DNA of 8,586 nucleotides, taken from NCBI GenBank assembly GCA_046261635.1, contig JBHEOL010000117.1:1-8586 (forward strand), given 5' to 3'. A program made the position numbers and the translations under genes. This document shows positions 1-6,353 of this stretch, in pieces (the stretch's first letter is position 1; the number at the start of each line of letters is the position of its first letter). The stretch is from JBHEPS01 sp046261635. Lineage in GTDB: Bacteria; Acidobacteriota; Thermoanaerobaculia; Gp7-AA8. The notes beneath the pieces were generated by a model. The model was not told the origin of the DNA. It made no database searches and was given only the letters and a program-made list of their open reading frames with translations.

Positions 1-680
1 ATGAGTATTCGAAGAAGATCGCGGCAGGAGACGAGAAGGCAACCCGTCCCGGCCGCGATCTCGAGCTCGACACACTGGTGGGAGTGCTCGAGGGTGAGAT
101 CCTCATTCAGAATCACTGCTACCGGGCCGACGAGATGATGACGATGATCGACATCTCGAAGGAGTTCGGTTTCGAAGTCACGGCGTTTCATCACGCGACC
201 GAGGCCTACAAGATCGCCGAGATTCTCGCGGCGAACGACATTTGCGCCGACATCTGGGCGGACTGGTGGGGCTTCAAGATGGAAGCGCTCGATGGCATCC
301 GCGAGAACGCCGCGCTCGTGCACGAAGCGGGCGGCTGCGTGGTGATCCATTCCGATTCGGCCGACGGGATCCAGCGATTGAACCAGGAAGCGGCGAAGTC
401 GATGGCGGCGGGAAATCGGATGGGCATCAGGCTGACCGAGGAGGACGTGATCCGGTGGATCACGATCAACCCGGCGAAGTCGATGGGCATCATGGAGCAG
501 ACCGGTTCTCTCGAGCCGGGGAAGATGGCCGATGTGGTTCTCTGGAGCGGCAACCCCTTCAGCGTCTATTCGAGGGCGGAGAAGGTCTGGATCGACGGGG
601 TGCTCCGCTTCGACCGTTCGGATCCTTCCCGCCAACCTCGAACCGATTTTTCGCTCGGCCTGGATGAGGTGACTCGATGA
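1..680 (+). CDS. Metal-dependent amidohydrolase, imidazolonepropionase-like (C-terminal part, 5' end outside window)
   Basis: The frame is open from the left edge (first full codon at base 3), so only the last 225 residues are visible, about half of a typical 430-450 residue member. It belongs to the amidohydrolase superfamily, which hydrolyses amide or C-N bonds at a metal centre in a TIM barrel. Counting from the first full codon, visible ligand candidates are His38 (QNHCYRADE, barrel strand 5), His63/His64 (FHHATEAYK, strand 6) and Asp118 (IHSDS, strand 8). The closing beta-sandwich signature SLEPGKMADVVLW follows. The N-terminal HxH motif and any signal peptide lie upstream. The stop codon overlaps the next gene's start by four bases (ATGA), implying an operon and translational coupling. 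The true substrate is not deducible; family relatives include imidazolonepropionase-like and Xaa-Pro dipeptidase-like enzymes. The family call is firm. The off-frame ATG at base 1 is not its start. Confidence 0.92.
   Translation, partial: EYSKKIAAGDEKATRPGRDLELDTLVGVLEGEILIQNHCYRADEMMTMIDISKEFGFEVTAFHHATEAYKIAEILAANDICADIWADWWGFKMEALDGIRENAALVHEAGGCVVIHSDSADGIQRLNQEAAKSMAAGNRMGIRLTEEDVIRWITINPAKSMGIMEQTGSLEPGKMADVVLWSGNPFSVYSRAEKVWIDGVLRFDRSDPSRQPRTDFSLGLDEVTR
666..671 (+). promoter_or_regulatory. Shine-Dalgarno for second amidohydrolase
   Basis: GAGGTG ends five bases before the ATG at 677. It lies inside the last codons of the upstream gene. This supports 677 as the real start and coupling through the ATGA overlap. 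Confidence 0.6.
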
Positions 681-1927
681 GGCGTTTTGCTCTTCTTCTC
701 CTGTTCGTGACTCTTCCCGCCGGTGCGGAAGTCGTGGCCATTACGGGCGCGACCGTGCACACGATGGGAACCCAGGGCACAGTCACCGATGCCACTGTCG
801 TGATTCGCGACGGAAAGATCGAGACGGTCGCGCGGGGCGCGGTCGTCCCCGAGGGCGCGCGCCGAATCGATGGGCGTGGAAAAATCGTGACGCCCGGCCT
901 GTTCGACTCACTCACCCGGATCGGGCTGGTCGAAGTCTCTTCGGTCACGGGGACGCGGGACGACGCGGCGGGGGAGGATCGGATCACCGCCGCGTTCGAC
1001 GTCCGATACGGGATCAATCCCGATTCGATGCTCATTCCCGTGAACCGCATCGACGGGCTCACCCGCGCAGTCGTGGCGCCTGGCGCCGGAACGAGCCTGA
1101 TCGGCGGACAGGGAGCCGTAATCCACCTCGGCGGATCCGAGGGGATGATCGTGAAGGGGCCTGCGGCGATGTTCGCCTCTCTCGGAGAGCAGGGAGCGTC
1201 GCGGGCCGGCGGAACACGCGGCGCCGCGATGCTGCGACTGCGCGAAGCGCTCGAGGATGCGCGCGATTTCTCGCGCAACTACGAGCGCTACGAGCAGGGA
1301 AATCGCCGGGAGTACGCACTCTCGAGGCTCGATCTCCAGGCGCTCGGACCAGTCCTCAGAGGACAGCTTCCGCTCGTGATTCACGCGAACCGTGCGAGCG
1401 ACCTGCTCGGAGCGCTCGAGCTGGCGCGCGAATTCAATCTGCGGGTGATGCTCGCCGGAGCGACCGAGGGTTGGAAGGTGGCGCGCGAGATCTCTTCGGC
1501 CGGCGTCCCCGTTCTGATCAACCCGCTCGAGAATCTCCCATCGAACTTCGAGAACCTCGGCGCGACGCTGGAGAATGCGGCGAGACTGCACGCGGCGGGG
1601 GTGACGGTGGTCTTCGCGACAGGGGATTCCCACAATGCGCGGAACATCCGTCAGGCCGCGGGCAACGCCGTGGCGTACGGCATGCCGTGGCAGGCCGCTC
1701 TTGCCGCGATGACCTCCGTGCCCGCGCGGGTGTGGGGCATCCAGCAGCAATACGGGACGCTCGAGCCGGGACGGGACGCCGACGTCGTGATCTGGGATGG
1801 CGATCCTCTGGAGCTCTCCTCCTACCCCGCGGCGGTCTTCATCCGAGGAGTCGAGATGCCGATGACGAGCCGCCAGACCGAGCTGCGCGACCGGTATGCG
1901 AATCCGGCGGAAACCTACGGGCCGTAG
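677..1927 (+). CDS. Exported amidohydrolase-family protein with degenerate metal site
   Basis: This is a complete 416-residue protein. Residues 1-17 form a signal peptide (basic MRR, a Leu/Phe core, then AGA before Glu18), so it should be exported. The amidohydrolase layout is kept: a beta-sandwich entry near residues 18-70, the barrel entry VTPGLFDSLTRIG (71-83), His236 (VIHANR), GATEGWK (261-267), Asp317 (TGDS) and the closing TLEPGRDADVVIW (361-373). The canonical HxH after the barrel entry is Leu79-Thr-Arg81, and the strand-6 histidine seen in the upstream paralogue (FHHATEAYK) is replaced by Ala260-Gly261. Only His236 and Asp317 remain of the usual ligands. It may be a non-catalytic or altered partner of the upstream gene product, with which it shares an ATGA overlap. 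No frameshift or internal stop suggests decay; the reading frame looks maintained. The family is certain by motif order; the role is unknown. Confidence 0.92.
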   Translation: MRRFALLLLFVTLPAGAEVVAITGATVHTMGTQGTVTDATVVIRDGKIETVARGAVVPEGARRIDGRGKIVTPGLFDSLTRIGLVEVSSVTGTRDDAAGEDRITAAFDVRYGINPDSMLIPVNRIDGLTRAVVAPGAGTSLIGGQGAVIHLGGSEGMIVKGPAAMFASLGEQGASRAGGTRGAAMLRLREALEDARDFSRNYERYEQGNRREYALSRLDLQALGPVLRGQLPLVIHANRASDLLGALELAREFNLRVMLAGATEGWKVAREISSAGVPVLINPLENLPSNFENLGATLENAARLHAAGVTVVFATGDSHNARNIRQAAGNAVAYGMPWQAALAAMTSVPARVWGIQQQYGTLEPGRDADVVIWDGDPLELSSYPAAVFIRGVEMPMTSRQTELRDRYANPAETYGP

Positions 1928-1956
1928 CGGACGGGTGGTGGAAATGTCGGGCATGA

Positions 1957-1969
1957 GGGCGAGGCGCCC
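1957..1969. other. Short GC hairpin in convergent gap
   Basis: GGGCG-AGG-CGCCC is a perfect five-pair stem with a three-base loop, 30 bases after the second amidohydrolase stop. There is no T-run on either side, so a terminator role is only possible. The rest of the gap 1928-2107 shows nothing else convincing. Confidence 0.25.
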
Positions 1970-2100
1970 AGCTCGGAGCAAGGGGGAGGTTCAGGACGGC
2001 GGCACGATGCAGAGGAAAAGATCTGTTCTCACATGTGGCCGCCCTGTTGTGCTCCGCGCGCACCCAGGAATCGACCGTTACCGAGTGATGCCGGGGCGGT

Positions 2101-2113
2101 CCCTGGATCAGGG
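2101..2113. other. Short hairpin over the stop codon of the serine hydrolase
   Basis: CCCTG-GAT-CAGGG is a perfect five-pair stem overlapping the minus-strand TGA at 2108-2110. It could help end the hydrolase transcript, but it is short and has no U-tract. A chance palindrome is equally plausible. Confidence 0.2.
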
Positions 2114-4189
2114 TGTCAGCTTCTTCAGTCCCTCGCGTGCTCCCTCCATCCCCGGGTCGATTTCGAGGGCGGTCTCGTATGCGCGGCGTGCCTCGGCCGG
2201 CATCCCCTTGCCGGCGTACACCGCGCCGATCGCCACATGCGTCTCGGCGTCGCGGGGGTGAACGACCGCCGCATTCTGAAGCAGCCCGAGCGCTGCATCG
2301 GTCATCCCCGTTCCGTGAACGAAGCGCGCGATCGAGCGGAGGTTCGCCGCGCGGGCGTAGCCGCGGGAATTGAGGGACGCCGACTTCGTCAGCATCGCCA
2401 GCCCCTCATTCCGGTCGCCGCTCAGCGAGAGGAGAACTCCGTTGACTCCGGTGCTCTCGGAATCCTCGGGATGGAGCTCGGCGGCGAGATGGGCGAATCG
2501 TGCCGCACGCTCGGAGTCACCCCGCTGGAAGCTGCTCTCGACGGCGACGACCAGGTCACCGCTGAAGTTCGGAAGGACCCGGGGCGCTCGCTTTCCTTCG
2601 ACCGAGGCGGCGAACCGCTCCGCCCCGGGCGCTCCGTCGACGACCATCTCCGCGACCTCGGGGGTCCAGACCTGCTCCCATGCATCGGAGAGCGCGAGGA
2701 CCCGCCGCTCGAAATCCCGGGGAAGCCGGTACGACCGTGGGATCGAAGCGTCGCGGCGATAGAGGGCGACATAGTCCTCGAGGAAGGCGAGTCCTCCGAG
2801 GCGGTGGTAGCGCGATTGGTCACGCGATGCGAGGCGTGCGGCGATCCAGCTTCCGGCTTTCAACAGAGGCTGGCTGGAAGCGGGGTGGAGCGCATCTCCG
2901 ATCGCCGTGAAGGCGTCCTCGCGATTCTCCGCGACCATCGCGGCCAGCCGGCGGAGCTCCGCGAATGCGACGCGAAGCTCGCCGGGATCGGTCGTCGCCT
3001 CGCGTCCGTACTTCTCGTAATGAAGCCGCCCGGCGTCGAAGATCTGCCGGGCGAGGTGAAGGGCGAGCCGGTCGCGCGGGTCGGAGGCATACGTCGCCGG
3101 ATCCCAGGCTTCGCCGGTGAGGTGCCAGAAGAGACGATCGCGGTACTTCGAGAGCTGGGCGTTTTCGAAGTTCGACGCGAGTGCGATGGCCAGGTTCTCG
3201 CGGGGGAAGAGGAGAAGGAGGGTACGCGTCTCCTGCTGGGCGCCGCCATGGTTGACGAGGAATCGACCGTTCATCGACTCGACCCCCCAGCCGAGCCCGT
3301 AGAAAGTCCATCGCCCCGCATTCGTGGTCTGCGGCGTCCACATCGCATCGAGCGACTCCGGCTCGAGCAGCCTGCCCTCGTCGATCGCGGCGGCGAATCG
3401 GACCATGTCGATGACGGTCGCGCGGGTGCCGCCTCCCGCGAAGCGACTGCTGATGTCGACGTAATCCGACTTCCGGAGCTTGCCGTCCTGGAGCGTGTAA
3501 CCATCGACCCGGTGCGGGATGATTGCGCGCGGGTCGTCCATCCGGGTGTCGGTCATTCCGGCGGGATCCCAGACGAGCTCGCGCATCAGCTCCGCGTACG
3601 GCTTGCCCGCGGCGGCCTCCAGCACGGCGCCCGCGAGGTTGTAACCGTAGCTCGAATACGCGTGCTTCTCCCCGGGCGCAGCAATCAGTTCGAAGTCTTC
3701 GAAGATCGCGATCGCTTCGCGCGTGGTCTTCGGATCGCGAATGCGCCCTTCCACCAGATAGTTCCTGTAGTGGCTGATTCCGCCGAGATGGCCGAGGAGC
3801 TGACGAACGGTGATCGGCGCGCCTTTGTCGGGAAACCAGGGGAGGTAGCTGCGGATCGGCGCGTCGAGATCGAGCAGCCCCTTCTCGGCGAGGCGGAGCG
3901 CCGCGACCGCCGTCATCGGCTTCGTCACGGAAGCCATCCGGTACGAAGACTTCTCGCTCGCCGGCACTCCGTTCTCGACATCGGCGAGGCCGAACCCTCT
4001 CCCCCAGAGGCGGCCGTCATCGAGGACGGCGACCGAGAGAGCCGGCATCTGATCCTTCCGAATCTCCTCGGCGGCCCAGATCGAGAACTTTTCGAGCTCT
4101 GCATCGACCTGCGCGGTCGCGGGAGCGGAAAGCGCAACGGCGAAAGCGAGAACGAAAGCAGAAATCCTGACGGCGAGCCTCAGACGCAT
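2108..4189 (-). CDS. Exported serine hydrolase (beta-lactamase / class C fold) with C-terminal TPRs
   Basis: A 693-residue protein. Residues 1-26 are a Sec signal peptide (hydrophobic AFVLAFAVAL, cleavage after ATA). The catalytic domain of the class C beta-lactamase / DD-peptidase / esterase family spans about 30-345: Ser87-Val-Thr-Lys90 (SxxK nucleophile), Tyr178-Ser-Ser180 (the YxN position, with Ser for Asn, followed by YGYNLAG) and His314-Gly-Gly316 (the KTG/HxG position). Expected motifs such as LLGHLGGI (131-138) are present. Residues about 368-545 are a helical stretch I do not recognise. TPR-like helix pairs follow, the clearest at 648-680 ending in ALEIDPG. Family members without this tail are about 350-450 residues. 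The substrate may be a D-amino peptide, beta-lactam, ester or peptidoglycan fragment; motifs do not decide. ATG at 4187-4189 is favoured by the signal peptide and a strong Shine-Dalgarno. It is convergent with the amidohydrolase pair, 161 bases downstream of the S9 peptidase gene. Confidence 0.93.
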   Translation of the reverse strand: MRLRLAVRISAFVLAFAVALSAPATAQVDAELEKFSIWAAEEIRKDQMPALSVAVLDDGRLWGRGFGLADVENGVPASEKSSYRMASVTKPMTAVAALRLAEKGLLDLDAPIRSYLPWFPDKGAPITVRQLLGHLGGISHYRNYLVEGRIRDPKTTREAIAIFEDFELIAAPGEKHAYSSYGYNLAGAVLEAAAGKPYAELMRELVWDPAGMTDTRMDDPRAIIPHRVDGYTLQDGKLRKSDYVDISSRFAGGGTRATVIDMVRFAAAIDEGRLLEPESLDAMWTPQTTNAGRWTFYGLGWGVESMNGRFLVNHGGAQQETRTLLLLFPRENLAIALASNFENAQLSKYRDRLFWHLTGEAWDPATYASDPRDRLALHLARQIFDAGRLHYEKYGREATTDPGELRVAFAELRRLAAMVAENREDAFTAIGDALHPASSQPLLKAGSWIAARLASRDQSRYHRLGGLAFLEDYVALYRRDASIPRSYRLPRDFERRVLALSDAWEQVWTPEVAEMVVDGAPGAERFAASVEGKRAPRVLPNFSGDLVVAVESSFQRGDSERAARFAHLAAELHPEDSESTGVNGVLLSLSGDRNEGLAMLTKSASLNSRGYARAANLRSIARFVHGTGMTDAALGLLQNAAVVHPRDAETHVAIGAVYAGKGMPAEARRAYETALEIDPGMEGAREGLKKLTP

Positions 4190-4196
4190 CGGCGTT

Positions 4197-4201
4197 CCTC
4201 C
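4197..4201 (-). promoter_or_regulatory. Strong Shine-Dalgarno for serine hydrolase
   Basis: On the minus strand GGAGG lies seven bases before the ATG at 4187-4189. This near-ideal site fixes the start just ahead of the signal peptide. Confidence 0.75.
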
Positions 4202-4248
4202 GGTTGAATTCGATTCCCGAGTCTACGCGATATGGGGGAGGATGTTGC

Positions 4249-4281
4249 GGCCCACGAGACTCGATCTCGTTCTCGCGGGCC
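4249..4281 (-). terminator. Hairpin between S9 peptidase and serine hydrolase genes (possible terminator or mRNA processing element)
   Basis: Read on the minus strand, GGCCCGCGAGA pairs with TCTCGTGGGCC over eleven positions (one G-U wobble), enclosing an eleven-base loop. An alternative inner stem, ACGAGA with TCTCGT, can form within it. It lies 70 bases after the S9 peptidase stop. No U-tract follows, so factor-independent termination is uncertain. It could instead stabilise the 3' end or mark the 5' leader of the serine hydrolase mRNA. The remainder of gap 4190-4350 contains a TATAAC on the minus strand (around 4291-4296) without a matching -35 box, so no promoter is called. Confidence 0.4.
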
Positions 4282-4330
4282 GGGCTCTGGTTATACGACC
4301 CCTCGACCCTCCGTCCCGCTCATGCGAATC

Positions 4331-4365
4331 GATCAGTCGCGCTGCGCGCGTCAGCGCAACTGGTC
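4331..4365 (-). terminator. Hairpin overlapping the S9 peptidase stop codon
   Basis: On the minus strand, CAGTTGCGCTG and CAGCGCGACTG (core 4334-4362) form eleven pairs with one G-U wobble and a seven-base loop. Two further pairs (G-C, A-T) extend it to 4331-4365 after one mismatch. The TGA at 4351-4353 lies at the loop edge. No U-tract is seen, so this is a possible 3'-end or attenuating structure rather than a textbook terminator. Confidence 0.35.
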
Positions 4366-6276
4366 GCTCAGGAACCGCAGGTACGCTTCCGAAGCATCGA
4401 TCCGGTTCTGTTTTTTCTGGAAGCCGTGGCCTTCGTCACTGAACAGGAGGTATTCGACCGGCACACCGTTCGCCCGCACCGCGGCGACGATCTCGTCGCT
4501 CTCCGCCTGCAGCACGCGAGGGTCGTTGGCGCCCTGTACGACGAGCATCGGGCGACGGATATTCGTAGCGTGGAACAAAGGGGAGATCGCCTTGTGGCGC
4601 TCGGCGTCGACAGCCGGGTCACCCATTTCGTCGAACAGGGCGATCCTCTGCGCACCCCACCAGGCGGGAATCGACGCCAGTGTGCGCTCCCAGTTGGTGA
4701 CTCCGAAGATGTTGATGCCCGCGTCGAACACGTCCGGGTGGAACGCGAGGGCCGCCGCGGTGATGTAGCCTCCATAGGAGCCGCCCATCACGGCAATCCT
4801 GTCGGAGACCCAATCTTTCGATGCGAGCCAGTCGCGTGAAGCGGTGACGTCCCTCAGGTCTGCATCGCCGTGTCTGCGGTCGTCGAGGTGATCGAAGGTC
4901 TTGCCATAGCCTGACGAGCCGCGATTGTTGATCGCGTACACCGCGTAGCCGTTGTTGACCAGGTGCTGGACCATCGCCGAATAGCCGCGCCGGCTCTGCC
5001 CGCCCGGGCCGCCATGGACGAGCACCACACCCGGCACCGGATTCGCCGCACTCGCTTCCCGCGGGCGGTAGAGGATCCCCGGGATCTCGAGGCCGTCGTA
5101 GCTGGGGAAGCGGGCGACGGTTGCCTCCACCAGTTGATCTTCGTCGATCGCCGGATTCAACGCCGTCGTCAGTCGGCGCGCCCGTCCGCTGGCGAGGTCG
5201 GCGACGAAGATGTCGCTCGGCGAGGTGTCCGAGGAAACGGTGAAGGCGATCATCGACTCATCGCGACTGAAACGAACGGTGCCCAGATTCCCCTCGGGAA
5301 CGCCATGAAGGGTCAGTGGACGCCCCGTGGTCGTGTCGGCAATCGTGAGCGCGGTCGAGCCGTCCTCGTTCAGTGCATGAACCCGGTATCGCCCGGTTGG
5401 CGAATGGGCGACGAACATCACATCCCAGTCGGCCCTGATGAGCGGGCGCTTTTCTCCCGTTGCAATGGCGTAGGCGCGCGCTTCGGAAAACTCGCTCGTC
5501 TCATTCGTCCCATAGATCAGGGACCGTCCGTCCGGCGTGAAGCCATGGACGTCATACGCGACATCTCCCTCATGCTTCGTGATCAGCTGCGGCTCACTCG
5601 TGTCATCGCCCGTCCGAGCGAGGTAGATGTCGCTGTTGGCACTGCTGTGGGCCTTGATCAGGGCGAGGTGGCGTCCATCCGCGGACACGTCACCGATGAC
5701 GAAGCCTTCATTCCGGAAGATCATCCGGCGCTGATAATCATCCGTGTCATAGGCGTAGACGTCGAACATCTGAGGGTCGCGCTCGTTGGTGGAAACGAAG
5801 AGGCTCTGCCCGTCCGCGCTCCAGCCGAGAAAACCGGCCTTCAGTCGTTCGCCGGGGGTGAGATCGCGCACGGAACCGTCAGCCTCACGGACATATAGAT
5901 GATGGAGCTCGTTCCCCCCCTGATCCGCGGTGGACAGCACGCGGTCGTCCGAGGGGAAAAAACTGGCCCCGAATGTGGCGTTGTCAGTCGAGCTCGTCAC
6001 CGGCTTTGGAGCCCCGCCCGCCACCGGCAGCAGGTAGGCGTTGAACACCCCGGTCGCGTCGGTTGAGATGAGGAGGTGATCTCCGTCGTTCGAGAACGCG
6101 ATGCCGTCGGGGGCTGCCACGGTGTAGCTGGTCGTCTCGAAGAACTGCCGTGCGGTATAGCGCGGCGGCTGCTCGGCTGCGGCCGGCGCAGCGGCATCGG
6201 GCGACGCCTGGTGCATGGCGCAGGCGCCCAGCAGCAGGCCCGTGGATGTGAGCAGAATTCCGACTACCTGACGCAT
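4351..6276 (-). CDS. Lipoprotein S9 family (prolyl oligopeptidase-type) peptidase
   Basis: A 641-residue serine peptidase of the prolyl-oligopeptidase / acylaminoacyl-peptidase type, which cleaves short peptides. Residues 1-19 form a lipoprotein signal (LLTSTGLLL then lipobox Leu16-Gly-Ala-Cys19). Ala at +2 rather than Asp suggests an outer-membrane anchor if the cell is Gram-negative. An Ala/Pro-rich linker (24-38) leads into a beta-propeller, about 45-385, with seven blade signatures near 59, 103, 148, 194, 243, 287 and 333 (for example WSADGQSLF and FTPDGRSLIY). The alpha/beta-hydrolase domain, about 388-641, has HGGPGG (421-426), NNRGSSGYG (450-458), nucleophile Ser500 in GGSYGGY, Asp585 in GANDPRV and His617 in DEGHGF. 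The triad is intact. A purine-rich GGGAGAGAG lies seven bases before the ATG. The sensor kinase gene ends 77 bases upstream on the same strand, so cotranscription is possible but not shown. S9 subfamily and cleavage preference cannot be assigned. Confidence 0.95.
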   Translation of the reverse strand: MRQVVGILLTSTGLLLGACAMHQASPDAAAPAAAEQPPRYTARQFFETTSYTVAAPDGIAFSNDGDHLLISTDATGVFNAYLLPVAGGAPKPVTSSTDNATFGASFFPSDDRVLSTADQGGNELHHLYVREADGSVRDLTPGERLKAGFLGWSADGQSLFVSTNERDPQMFDVYAYDTDDYQRRMIFRNEGFVIGDVSADGRHLALIKAHSSANSDIYLARTGDDTSEPQLITKHEGDVAYDVHGFTPDGRSLIYGTNETSEFSEARAYAIATGEKRPLIRADWDVMFVAHSPTGRYRVHALNEDGSTALTIADTTTGRPLTLHGVPEGNLGTVRFSRDESMIAFTVSSDTSPSDIFVADLASGRARRLTTALNPAIDEDQLVEATVARFPSYDGLEIPGILYRPREASAANPVPGVVLVHGGPGGQSRRGYSAMVQHLVNNGYAVYAINNRGSSGYGKTFDHLDDRRHGDADLRDVTASRDWLASKDWVSDRIAVMGGSYGGYITAAALAFHPDVFDAGINIFGVTNWERTLASIPAWWGAQRIALFDEMGDPAVDAERHKAISPLFHATNIRRPMLVVQGANDPRVLQAESDEIVAAVRANGVPVEYLLFSDEGHGFQKKQNRIDASEAYLRFLSDQLR

Positions 6277-6353
6277 GATGGTTCTCTCTCCCGAACTGTT
6301 GAAGTCGGCGCCACGCTAACACATCATCCCTGCGGTCGCGGGCGGGCGGCTAC

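Noticed and set aside
1..3. ATG at the first base of the window
   Set aside because: It is out of frame with the amidohydrolase and its frame stops after about 45 codons. The real gene frame enters from outside the window.
559..1981. Long minus-strand open frames opposite the second amidohydrolase (up to 357 codons)
   Set aside because: The products are Arg/Ser/Pro-rich shadows typical of GC-rich antisense frames. The + strand gene has clear family motifs and a signal peptide.
2033..4207. A 724-codon open frame on the + strand covering the whole serine hydrolase gene
   Set aside because: Its codons are exactly register-matched to the minus-strand gene, so it meets a stop only where that gene uses TTA, CTA or TCA, which are rare in GC-rich genes. 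The product is Arg/Glu-rich with no domain motifs, whereas the minus frame has a signal peptide, catalytic motifs and a Shine-Dalgarno.
4291..4296. Minus-strand TATAAC as a -10 box for the serine hydrolase gene
   Set aside because: At 17 bases upstream the hexamer is CGGGAC, which does not resemble a -35 box. A single AT-rich hexamer is too little to call a promoter.
4963..5898. A 311-codon + strand open frame inside the S9 peptidase gene
   Set aside because: It is antisense to well-conserved propeller and catalytic sequence and encodes a low-complexity, charged product with no recognisable motif.
6277..6353. Possible terminator or promoter between the sensor kinase and the S9 peptidase
   Set aside because: Only a four-pair CCGA/TCGG stem and a GGCGCC palindrome are present. 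There is no T-run and no paired -35/-10 boxes.
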